Below, piece after piece: positions 12,534 to 22,394 of a stretch of DNA of 64,000 nt. Position numbers and translations under genes: made by a program. This stretch comes from Salvator merianae (lineage: Eukaryota; Chordata; Lepidosauria; Squamata; Teiidae): positions 43,072,522 to 43,136,521 of the forward strand of contig QVOM02000025.1 of the NCBI GenBank assembly GCA_003586115.2. Reading direction: 5' to 3'. Positions within the stretch are counted from its first letter, which is position 1. The number at the start of each line of letters is the position of its first letter. The notes beneath the pieces are model-generated. The model did not search any database. It was given only the letters and a program-made list of their open reading frames with translations, and had not been told where the DNA came from.

Positions 12534-12600
12534 AATAGCTCAGTGGTAGAGTACATAATTTCCGTACATAACTCACCTGGGCAATGTTTAGCAACTTTAC
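12534..12600 (+). repeat. Possible second tRNA-like SINE fragment
   Basis: 'TAGCTCAGTGGTAGA' at 12536-12550 is an excellent A-box match. No clear B box follows at the right distance, so the copy is truncated or decayed, or the match is coincidental. Confidence 0.35.
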
Positions 12601-15141
12601 AGTTTAAGTCCTATAAAAATCCTTAAGAGCCATTGTTAATTAGCACAGGCAAGATTAGGGGTGTAATCAGACAGGACTTTTTTCAGTTGTCCTTTTAAGA
12701 AAAAATGTCTCTTTCATAATTGCACTAAACTAACTAGCTAAAGAAATAAGCCTACCTCATTTTTCCTCACCTCAGTGTTATTCACCTCTAAGTCTGGCAG
12801 CTCTTTCCCTGACTGTGAGTGCTGACCACTGATTGACCACTTGTCTGCTGAGCTTTCTGTGACCCTGATTTGTCACTTGTCGACAGTATTTGTTTCCATG
12901 CTGTGATTGGCTACATTTCCCTCCTCTGTGCTTATGAACTTTCTGCCCAATCCAACTAAAAGAATTGTCTTGGGTGTTATTAAACCACAAATGAGGAAGA
13001 GGTGCCCATTCCTAGACTTCGAGGCAGGGTAAGCTGAATTTAGGGAGAAAATGTCTGTCCTTAAAGCCTCGTTAGGCATGTCTGATTGTACCCTTAGTTA
13101 GGTGAACCAATGCAGTGTCTTGACATATGGCAGTTTCCTATGGGTCGTGCTGTATTGACACTTAGGAAAAAAGTGTCTGAAATGTGCTTTGAGGACACTG
13201 GTGTTCTTATTCCTCCTCTAACCCACCTTTTCTGGCTTAGAATGAGAAAGGAGAGGGCCAGACTGGTGTGTGAACAATCCCACCTGTGAACCATTTCTAA
13301 GCTGCTTCAACAGGCTTCTTTTACTGCATGTGAATGGAGCCAAAATGACAGTCAACAGCTGGAAGTCCTCACAAAATGTCTGTGTGGCTAGTATAAAGAG
13401 GAAGATATGGATTATACCCTTTTTATTTTACAAGTGTTGATCTGTGGTTATAAAACATAATTACTAATCCACTTTAGGAGTAGAAAACTCCATTTTCTGT
13501 CTCCTTCTCCAGTCTCAGTTGTGTCTGGTACAGCTTATTTCTTAACTTTAAAAAGTTTTATTTCTTAAGCAGATCATTATAGAAAACATTTGCCACATTC
13601 CACCCCAGAGGTGGTCACATTTAAGCATGGGCGAAGCATTTCCTAGCTATTAAACATACCCTTCTTGAGTCTTCAAGTATTTGTGGATTTGTCTTTTGTG
13701 ACATGTGTGGCAAATTAGGAATATTACGGCCATCACAACTTGGTGAGCTGCTGGCACAGAAATCTTGGAACTTTAGCATCAATGAGTTCATCAGAAAAGG
13801 GTAATGCTAAAATAAAAAAAAGGGAAGCCATAACAGGAAGAAGGTTCTACCTCTGATCTAGAGGATAAGATTGGCCTTGGGAGCCATAGATTCAGACTGT
13901 GAGTGTATGCAGTTAAAAAAGCATATCTGAGTCAGCTCAGAAGCAGCTTACAGCTTACAGACAAGCCATGTCCAGTCAGGGCCAAAACATGGGATTATCC
14001 CAGGGCTATGTTGGGATTGCTACATGTATCCATGGCAATTCCATCATAGTTGTGGGAAAAAGGAGTGGAATCTCACTTTATCATTGTTTGGGGAAAATCA
14101 AATCCTACCATGACTTTTCTTTGAATAGTGATATGGACTTACCCATTTGGACCCTTGCTCCCATGATCTTTGGCCTGGAAATGGCTGCTGTGCATGCATG
14201 GGTCTGAAACCAGGCTGATGATTGTGCACTTCTGGGTGTTTCACACCATTGAAATACCCAGATATATGCAGCACGCCATTGTGGGAGCAAGTGCCCAGAC
14301 AGGTAAGGGCCTGTGCTTGCCCCGCAATTGTGTCCTGCATTTTTCTCTCACCACCTGGAGGCAGCCAGAGTTCCTGTCCAGAATCATTCACATGCCAGCC
14401 TGCCCTTTCACGCTCTCATGAACATTCTAGGCTAGAGAAGGCTGATTAGAAATGGAAAGAGAACACAAGGGCCACATGTCTCTGAGGTGGTTCTGAGTCA
14501 TTTCTGAGCTTCTTTTCTTTGTCATGTGTGATCACATACTCAGTTTCTGTTAACTTCAGAATGAAGGATCTTGGGTAACGGAGTTGTAAACCAAAGCAGA
14601 TAGCGCTGGTCTAGGTTCATCAATAGTTTGAATTGATTAAGACATCTCCATATGATTGTATGTTCAGTTTATTTTATTTTGTTTTAACTCTTATGTATGC
14701 AGTTAAGGTTTTGCTTCTTTTTTTAAAAAGTTGTTGCAGATAAAAACAACAAGGCTTGTACTGTGTCTCTACTTCCGGGTGGAGGAGGCACTGCAGAAAA
14801 AGGTGTCCTCCTCATCTCTGCTTTGGAGTGAGGAGGTGCCATTTTCCATGGTGCCCAGCACAGGGCAGGAAAAAGCACCCAGCTCAAGCGGTGTCTCCAC
14901 TGGTGATTGCACTGACAAAGGGGCCAGTGTAATTGCCAAGAAGTGCCCGCTACGGCAGAAGATGGAGACAGAGTGGCAGCAAGCACCTTCTTGGACCAAG
15001 AAGGGCGTCTCCGACTGGTAAATGGAGGCATGGCTTTAATAGGGAAGGATTCCTGTTGGTGCCTGGCACAGTGGTGTAATTGTTTAAGAACATTTTACCC
15101 AAGCATAAACACTACCTTTGTGAATCTGTCTCATGAATCAT
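12601..15141. other. Unassigned sequence
   Basis: Short overlapping open frames cluster at 12778-13294, 13968-14449 and 14723-15182. The region 14740-15020 is open in several frames and less CpG-depleted than its surroundings, but no protein family is recognisable. Confidence 0.4.
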
Positions 15142-15286
15142 TTATTTGGTCATTTGTGTTCCTTTGGCAGCATATATGCTAAAATTGGAATGATACAGAG
15201 AAGATTAGCATGGCCCCTGCACAAGGATGACATGCAGATTCATGAAGTGTTCCATATTTTTAAAAAAAGTTATTTGGTCATTTGTG
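15142..15286 (+). pseudogene. RNU6 pseudogene: Retroposed U6 snRNA pseudogene with 17-bp target-site duplication
   Basis: 15156-15261 aligns end to end with spliceosomal U6 snRNA, including the conserved 'gatacagagaagattagca' core and the terminal 'gttccatattttt'. It differs from functional U6 mainly by C-to-T or G-to-A changes at former CpG sites and one missing base near the 5' end. An A-run follows directly. The direct repeat TTATTTGGTCATTTGTG occurs at 15142-15158 and 15270-15286. A-tail plus TSD show insertion by LINE machinery, so this is a processed copy and not a transcribed U6 locus. No upstream proximal sequence element or TATA box at the expected spacing is evident. The 63-codon frame crossing it is accidental. 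Confidence 0.92.
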
Positions 15287-15533
15287 GTTGTCTCTTTATC
15301 AGTTCTTTTCCTCTTCTTCTTTGAGTTTTCAGACCAAAATTTTTCTCCAGCTATGGTGTGTTTCTGTTGTGGAAGGCAACAATTTTTCCGAAGCACTTAA
15401 AGAACACCATGGTTCAGGTTTACTTAATTTTCCCTTATATAAAGTGGTTTCCCTTGTTGAAGAATCTAATAGATATAGAAAATATTATTGACTCTCTTAG
15501 GCCAATTCAGCACACAGTAGAACGTGTGACCTT

Positions 15534-15842
15534 GGGACTTTTTGCACTTTCCACCTTAGAATGGGATAATTATCCCATTCTAAGGTAGAACAGACCACAC
15601 AGCACGGACACTGTCCTCACTGCATGGCCATAAACCTTACCTGAAGCCGGCTACCAGCATTTGCAGTGCGAACTACCATGGTGATCGGCAGGCCCGCACA
15701 ACATGCAGGCCCAATTGGGTGATCACGCATGCACGATTAGTGCATTGATCTGGCCTGGATGCTGCACCACCAGGTAGGTGCAAATGCACCCTGTCAGGAG
15801 GTGACTATCACCTCCTGGTAAGGTTGTGGAGCACTATTTAGT
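15534..15842. mobile_element. GGGCC-end MITE carrying the palindromic module; right end lost
   Basis: Starts GGGACTTTTTGCACTTTCC, followed at once by the intact palindrome (ACCTTAGAATGGGATAATTA and its mirror, 15552-15587). The interior shares 'gccggctaccagcatttgca', 'accatggtgatcggcaggcc' and 'cacgcatgcacgattag' with other long copies. Similarity fades at about 15842 and no right TIR is found. Confidence 0.72.
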
Positions 15843-16548
15843 GTCTGTAGAAGTGTTTGGGTTTCAATCTTCCCCCACCAAACACAAAAATCTCAGCTTT
15901 ACCTTAGGGCAGGATAATCTGTTTGGTGAAAGTGCTCTTTCTCTGGTGTGTAAACATTGATGTTATCCCGAGGATGGTCTCTATGGGCAGTCTCTATGTG
16001 CAAAGATGTTCTCAATTGGCAGGATGTAAGGGCCTGCTGCAGGTCACCTCCTTCCCTGAGTGTCTCCACTAAAAGACACCTTATTTGGGGTACCTGTGGT
16101 TACCCCCTTAATGTTATAACATTATTTTTCCAATGCTACACACCAGTATTAACAGATATCTCTCTATTTATATAAAGTACGACAAATTCATGCCTTCCAT
16201 ACTGTCAAAATTTTGGATTGAAAACGCCAATAAAGCAGCATGATGTTGATCACAGCAATAATCCACCCAGCCAGTGTGCTTTTCCTGAACCCAACCAAAG
16301 ACATATATTTGTTTTATGGAATAATTGCACAACAGAGCAGAGAGGGGACTGAGTACTCCACTACTTATTAAATAATTCTACCAGTTTTTAGTACAAGATC
16401 TGAGAAATATTGCATTATTCAATGTCCTTTTTTAAAAATTGTCTTCTCTGATGATTAGGTAGCTTCCAATTTTTCATAAATGCATATAGTTTTTTCTGCA
16501 CCCCCCCCCCGAATTCATAGATATACATACTAGCCACACATATACATA
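15843..16548. other. Unassigned sequence
   Basis: No exon or known repeat recognised. A C10 run lies at 16501-16510. Confidence 0.45.
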
Positions 16549-16722
16549 TTAAAAAAGCAGCTTAGAGGTGGTAGTATCCACATTCATCCCTCTAATCCAC
16601 ATTGAAGGCAGAAAATGCACTTCTGAAGTCAACATTTGGCCTTCATTGTGGATTAGAGTTGGAATGGGAGCACTAGCATCCACATACTACCACCTCAAAA
16701 CTGTTTTTGAGCTGCTTTTTAA
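16549..16722. mobile_element. Foldback MITE, second family, best copy
   Basis: Outer arms TTAAAAAAGCAGCT and AGCTGCTTTTTAA, middle arms 'gaggtggtagta' and 'tactaccacctc', and an inner stem 'ctaatccacattgaaggc' against 'ggccttcattgtggattag' make the whole roughly 170 bp self-complementary. Related copies lie at 100-262 and 57850-57930. The superfamily is not assignable; no clear TSD was found. Confidence 0.72.
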
Positions 16723-16792
16723 AAATATGAGTGGAAAGCTGTACTGAGATGATACATTAAAATCACTGATTGGATAATTCTTCTGCTTCACC

Positions 16793-16940
16793 AATAGCCA
16801 CAAGACATGGATCAGGGCTGGGATGCTTGAATCATATGATCATCTTCCATGACTGCTGCCTACTAGCAGTGCTTGTTGGGGCTGATGAATGTTGAGATCC
16901 AGAACACTTGAGGAGTACCAAACTGGTGAGAACTGCTGTT
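16793..16940 (+). repeat. Possible hAT-like MITE fragment
   Basis: 'cttgttggggctgatgaatg' followed by 'gatccagaacacttgaggag' recalls an abundant squamate interspersed repeat with hAT-type ends, but divergence is high and the termini are not visible. Confidence 0.35.
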
Positions 16941-16988
16941 CATGTACTGCTGAACAAATTATGTTTTGGGGAAAATGAGAACACTTGT

Positions 16989-17624
16989 GGCCTATTTGCA
17001 CTTTGGACTAGCAAGCATTGAGAATGCTTGCTATCCAAGTATGTCCGTACCAGAAGATGGCTGAAGTGACCAGGAACAGGCTTCATCCATTCCCGATCAC
17101 GGATACCGCTGGTGCACTAAATAGTAGTCTGCAAACTTACCTGAAGCTCATAGTGAGCTTCAGAGAAGGTTCCATTTGCACTTACCTGCACAGCAGCGGC
17201 CATCTTGCATGTGATGTGCCCATCACGCATGTGTGATTGTGCAATCATGCATGTGCAATGGGGCAGTGGCGCCTGCCAGATGGGGGCCCACATAGGCACT
17301 GTGCAGGCCTACCAGATGCCATGCAGCGGCCGGAATCTTGCTGGATGCTGCCGTGGCAACCATCGGGCGTGTGCCCAATTGGGCACCACAACACCGGATT
17401 GGGTGCAGTGGTGCTGCTGCCGGTCACCATGGCAGTGGCCGGACGCTTGCCAGCCACTGCTGTGCAAGGATTGGGCACGGCTACCACCGTTTGCATGTGC
17501 AAACGTTGGTAGCCGACTTCTGGTTTATTTGTAGGCCCCATAGTGCATACAGTGTCTGCTTGTTGGAGTCTATTCCACCTTAGAATGGGATAATTGTCCA
17601 ATTCTAAGCTGGAAAGTGCTTTCT
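16989..17624. mobile_element. Long GGGCC-end MITE, about 640 bp
   Basis: Left end GGCCTATTTGCACTTTGGA with a subterminal hairpin 'agcaagcattgagaatgctt'. The right part carries the palindromic module in decayed form ('ccttagaatgggataattg', 17578-17612), then 'ggaaagtgctttctgc', a damaged TIR. The interior is GC-rich and CpG-containing with repeated 'gcatg' and 'ccatggcagtggccgg' blocks, so it is open in several frames; those frames are accidental. TSD not determinable. Confidence 0.7.
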
Positions 17625-17639
17625 GCTATTCTCTACAGA

Positions 17640-19030
17640 TGACCCTCACAGTTAGCGTCACATCATTCTGTTATCAGTCAAATACTTCTGAATTAAGGCT
17701 GACGTGTAGCTAAAAAAGAAAAAGTAGCTAGAAGTTGTGTATAGAAAAATATTGCAGTTTGAGGGACTGTAGAAATATTGTTCTGAAATATCCAGACAAA
17801 TTTCTGTTTGTGGGTGGTAGAGTGGAAGCTCTATTACCCGGACTTTCCACACTACAAACAGTTCCATGACGGTTTTGGCTTTGTATAGTTGGACATTCTT
17901 CTCTTAGCTGAAAAACATGTAGCTGTTACATACAAAAGAAAGGCCTCTTAGGATATTCCCACCCTATATGTTTGTCTAGAAATTTGGATCACAGATTGAA
18001 GGGTGGTGTTACCAAGCCTATACCAGTTAAGAAATATTTTGCATTAGCTCACTACCAGGAATCCCATACCTTGCCTTTTTCCATGGAAGCTATGCAAAAT
18101 TTGCATATATTCCCGCCATGTAAAAAGGCCAAGGACAATGCTGTTTTAGCTTTTCTGTTAATATTTGTCACCTCCAGTAACTACCAACGAATGAATGAAT
18201 TTGTTGCAACTACTGTTTCTATGTTTTTGCAGACAGGAATGACTCTGAGTAATATGTGCATTAAGCTACCCTGGTCTTCACAGCTTGGAATTGCATGAAA
18301 TAATATTATGATACCAGACTTCTGAGGTCGCAGATATAAGGAACAGGTCCAAGTTCCAGTGATTTATAATCTGAACGCGGTACCTAATTCATTTGCGTTT
18401 TAGGAAACTAATATGTTAACGGGAACTAAAGGGTCAATGTAAGGTAAAGTTCTATGTTGAACAAATATGATGATTAGTTAATCATTTGTCTTAACCTTTT
18501 ATTGACATTTTTTCCTATATCTTTCTTTTAAAAACCCTTCTAATTTGAAGACTACATAACAGAATGAAATTCATGTTGAATTTTGGACCCTGGGGATCTA
18601 GTTTTGAGCTGGAAGTAATTCACTCTGAATGACTGACAGAAGTAGCTTTTTAATGAGGTTAAGATCTATGTGCAATGCCTATGTAAACAAGTCCTAAATT
18701 ATGGGAAATCTAAGTGATTTGCCACTAACCCCCCCAGCCCTCTCTAATATTATAGGAACTTGTGGAGTATGCGGTAGGGATCTCTTGCTTAACACCCTGC
18801 AAACTTGATAGCACAATAGCCTATTACTTGCTTCAGTAACAGCAAAGAGATTGTTTATAGTTCAGGATACTCACTTCAAAATTAGTAGAGAGGATATTAT
18901 GCAGAATGTCCATTTAAGCTTTTGCTGTGATATCAATATGAAATGATACATGCATACATCTACAATGGGTTTATTATGGGCACCCACCCACCTTCACTTC
19001 TACGTAGTTGCATGAGAAGAGTGTTAGGTG
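17640..19030. other. Unassigned sequence
   Basis: One 108-codon frame at 17972-18298 without recognisable features. No repeat identified. Confidence 0.45.
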
Positions 19031-19236
19031 CTCTGAAGCAGTGTTTCTTAACTTTTTTGTGACCATGGCCCCCTTCTGACCTTGTTTCATTCCTGTGCCC
19101 CCCTTGTGCTACCGGGTGCACGCAGCGGTGGAGTGCGGAAGTGGGAGGAAGGAGGAAGCGAAAGCCATGTTTCCGCAGAGTGGGCGGGGCCCCGCAGGGG
19201 CCATATGGCCCCCAGTTGGGAAATGCTGCTCTGGAG
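19031..19236. mobile_element. 190-bp hAT-type MITE with 8-bp target-site duplication
   Basis: The ends CAGTGTTTCTTAAC (19039) and GTTGGGAAATGCTG (to 19228) are imperfect inverted repeats of the CAGTGTTTCTCAAC type known from Charlie-like hAT elements. The 8-mers CTCTGAAG (19031-19038) and CTCTGGAG (19229-19236) flank them, 7 of 8 identical, as expected for hAT. The interior is GC-rich and non-coding; the overlapping open frames at 19082 and 19141 are accidental. Confidence 0.85.
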
Positions 19237-19825
19237 GATGAGAGATGCTACCAAAAAAGGAGACTTGCTACCCAGATGGCCTGCAGAGGTGTCTTACAAT
19301 GCAAGTGGGGAGAGTTCCATATATGTTCAGCTGGATACACATACCTTCAATTTAGAAAAACTGGTGTATTCTGTTTTAATATAGAGATAGCTAATCCGTG
19401 GCTTGTTGATCTTGTTGACATACAACTTTCTGCAGCCCTAGAAACACAGTCAGTGTTTAGAACACTGGTTGCCAGTGCACAGGGCACCTTGGTGAGGCTA
19501 ATTTGCAATTTGCCTTTGATGTTTTTGAAGTGTGGTGAATGGTGTCACTCTAATAACCTAAGCCCCTTCCCTCTTCAGATCCTTGTTATCTCAATATATA
19601 TTGTGCAACATTTCATCCACCTTATTAAGTTGTTGTTTGGCAGTTGAAAAAAATCCCACACTTTTAAAAACCAAAAATGGATGCTGGTCATTCACTGCAG
19701 CATTTATTGTCAGTGAACTGCACGGATTAAGTGATGAAAAAGAAAAGACAAGCATCATTTTACAAGAGACATTCCAGTCTATCTGTGTTTGGCACCATGT
19801 TTTGGAGTGGTATAACTGAAAGCTG

Positions 19826-19938
19826 CTTCTTCTTCTTCTTCTTCTTCTTCTTCTTCTTCTTCTTCTTCTTCTTCTTCTTCTTCTTCTTCTTCTTCTTCTT
19901 CTTCTTCTTCTTCTTCTCCTCCTCCTCCTCCTCCTTCT
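19826..19938. repeat. (TTC)n microsatellite passing into (TCC)n
   Basis: About 90 bp of pure CTT/TTC repeat followed by a short CCT tract and 'ttcttttgc'. It is a homopyrimidine tract on the plus strand. The open frames of poly-Phe or poly-Lys across it are artefacts. Confidence 0.97.
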
Positions 19939-20126
19939 TTTGCCTACCTGAACAATGATACTGTAAATGCAGCAAACCAGTTCCTGGTTCAGGTAGATGA
20001 AAGTGAAGACTTCAGTTGTGTCTCTGTCCTGTTTCCATCATCCCACAGTTCTTTCTTGCATGATGCCACTGACTATGTTTGAAAGAAAAGAAGGCTGTGT
20101 CTTCAGAAATGGTGCCTATTGGGGTA

Positions 20127-20222
20127 TTTGCAACATCTGGAGTGGAAAACATGTTGCTCTCCAGATGTTTTTTGACCATTTCCATTGTCATCCCTTAGAT
20201 TAGCCATGCTAGCATATTGTGA
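20127..20222. repeat. Fragment of a widespread squamate interspersed repeat
   Basis: 'ttgctctccagatgtttt', 'tcatccctt' and 'gccatgctagcat' occur in the order seen in a common squamate repeat whose class I cannot settle (hAT-like or SINE-like). No ends visible. Confidence 0.4.
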
Positions 20223-20315
20223 TAGAAAAATGGCATCCCACAAGGCCATAGATTCTCCCCAGCTTTAATCTAACTATATTGTGTGTTTTTCTTTACAACC
20301 ATTTTCCCCATGCAT

Positions 20316-20515
20316 TCATTTATTTATTGATACCTATATAGCACATTCCTTCTAAAGAGTTAGAAGTGAACATTATTCTCTTCTCTGTTTTTGCTTCACA
20401 GAAATTCTGAGAGGAAGGTTCGGTTGAGAAGCAGCGCTGATTCATCAGTAAGCTTCCATAGCTGAGTGAAGACTTGAACTGTTGCTTCCCAGTCTTAGGC
20501 AGCATCACCAATTAT
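20316..20515 (-). repeat. MIR-like (CORE-SINE) remnant, antisense
   Basis: The sequence starts with a TTTATTTATTGAT tail and ends with 'gcttccatagctgagtgaag' and 'cttgaactgttgcttccca'. That is the order expected for the complement of a MIR-type SINE of reptiles, and the same blocks recur at 57525-57725. Highly diverged; no pol III boxes can be confirmed. Confidence 0.5.
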
Positions 20516-21315
20516 GAGAAAACTTAGTGCAGGATCCAGAATGGAGCAGGAAACTCCTGCCCTGGAGCTTCAGGAAATGCAGTGGAAAACTGCTTGCAAC
20601 AACCCCCCAAACCCAGCCAGACTGATGCCAAGGGTCAGAAATGCAAGTGGAAGTCAGACTCATTTTTGGTCCTACGCAGTGACTGAGGCTGTATTCCTGG
20701 CTGTCAATCCTTCCCCTGGTGGCTGTGCCCAGAAGACCCTAAAAACCAGTCATGTGGATGCAGCCTTAGACCAACATCACAGAGATGAATTGATGAACAA
20801 ATAACTTCAGAATTATTTCAGCAACTGACTGAGATCTCCCTCCTCCTGCGAGTCCTTTCAAAATGAAGTTCAGATAGATACAGATATTCAGAAATATTTA
20901 GGGGAGTCACAAAGTGAGGTATGTTTGAAACAGCTTGTTTCCCTTGAGCTCACTTGTCTGAATCTTTCTCTTCCCCCTCCCCCCATCTTCTTTCTTGCAC
21001 TTGTGCTCTAGTGGGAAGCTTGCATGCAGAAAACCAGAGTAGCAACAGCCTCTGTTCTTGCCCTGAATGCCACGCAATGAACCAGCCACTAGGTCATGCT
21101 CAAGTGCAATTCAATTTTGTTTAATTTTTTTGTTCCCCTGCACAGAATCTTTCACACCCCGAAGCCTTTCAGTCTGGGACTGAATTTGAAAATGCAAGGA
21201 ACAAATAATGCTTAATTAATGCACTTCCGCTACTGAAGCTGGCAAACTGAAAATAGGGAGAGAATTCACTGAGCTTATTCCTTCAAATGACGCTTATGGA
21301 TGGTCCAGTTCTCTA
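20516..21315. other. Unassigned sequence
   Basis: A 96-codon frame at 20514-20804 shows no recognisable domain. No repeat identified. Confidence 0.45.
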
Positions 21316-21722
21316 AGGGAGCCTCCAGATGCAGGCTAAACCCTGCAATTCTCCTAGGACTGTATGGGGAATGTTAGCCCTAATTGTGGCATTCTCAATT
21401 TAGTACTGGGATAGTGAGGCAATATCCCATAATATCCCCATTAGAGGAAATCCAGCAATGAGGCTGGGTTTCCCATAATAGCAATGCTTATGTGATGCCT
21501 GGAGGTTTATTTTGTTTTGCTTGTAGCTACCTGTAAGTCAGCCAAGATAATTAAAAAAACAACAACGACCAAACCTGGCTGACTTCTAGGTTGCTAGAAG
21601 TGGAATTATAGCTAAACATGCAGGTAGGCCTGTGACTGACCTCCATGGCTGGCGGGGGCAGCAGGAGGCAACTGCAGGATCTTGTCTAGATCCTGTGATG
21701 GCCTCTTGCCATCTGGAAGTGA
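21316..21722. repeat. Unnamed interspersed repeat, copy 1 (partner at 54585-55045)
   Basis: It shares with 54585-55045, in the same order: a 'ctaaa-cctgca' block, 'tgtggcattctcaat', a 'ctgggata' block, 'cagcaatgaggctgggtttcc', a 'cataatagc' block, an internal A/T-rich loop flanked by 'gctgactt', and an end resembling 'gatcctgtgatggcctcttg'. 'cctccagatg' at the left and 'catctggaag' at the right could be short inverted ends. No coding capacity; class unknown. Confidence 0.6.
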
Positions 21723-22394
21723 CTTAAATCTGTTTCAGTTACCTCCTGTGTTGTGGAAAGCAGCAAACAAGGTAGATATCAGATATGTTCAGAATTATCA
21801 GCCCACCCAGAATTTTTAGATGGTGTTTAAGAACCATTTCTAAATTTTCTTGGTTTTTTTTTTAATTGTGGCAGTAAATTAAACTTTGAGACCAGGGCCA
21901 GCCCTAGCAGATCAGATGCCTGGAATGAGGATGCACCCTCCCGCCACACACAGGGTGGAGCGTCTCCACAGATCCCCACATTCATGTGGAGGGGAACTCT
22001 CACTACTGCCCTAGGAGTGAAGGAAAGGCTTCCTACGCTGGGGCAGGAAGTGGAGTTTTCCACTCCAAATATACCTTGAGCCCTTAATTCACTTGCAGTG
22101 TTTCATAAGATGCTGCAAGGCTAATTAGGAAGGTTGATGATGCCTGCATATGGAGGCCGACTTGTGAGGAGGCTTCTGTGTACAGGAGCCAGCACTCCAG
22201 AAGGTGACTTGGCTAGCAGCGGTGGAAATGGCTTCCATGGCAGCAAGACCACACTGAAGGTGTTCCCCTCTCCAACCACTGATCAGGAGCTAAGTGGAGC
22301 CACAGTATTGTTTACACTAGTATTACTAATCAAACACCAATACAGATGCGTTTAATTAAATGCAGACAGTAAGTTGTCAGCATAATCTAATACA
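21723..22394. other. Unassigned sequence
   Basis: No exon or known repeat recognised; short frames at 21827 and 22134 lack motifs. The CR1 that follows may begin slightly upstream of 22395. Confidence 0.4.

Noticed and set aside
14723..15031. Overlapping frames of about 100 codons on both strands
   Set aside because: Simultaneous opening in both strands reflects composition; no family resemblance and no conserved start or splice context.
15156..15261. Functional U6 snRNA gene
   Set aside because: Loss of CpG positions, a missing base, an A-tail and direct repeats mark it as a retroposed copy; no snRNA promoter elements are seen upstream.
19141..19647. 168-codon open frame on the plus strand
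   Set aside because: It starts inside the hAT MITE and continues into unrelated flanking DNA, so it cannot be an ancestral gene.
19731..19975. Poly-phenylalanine and poly-lysine frames
   Set aside because: They are translations of the TTC/GAA microsatellite.
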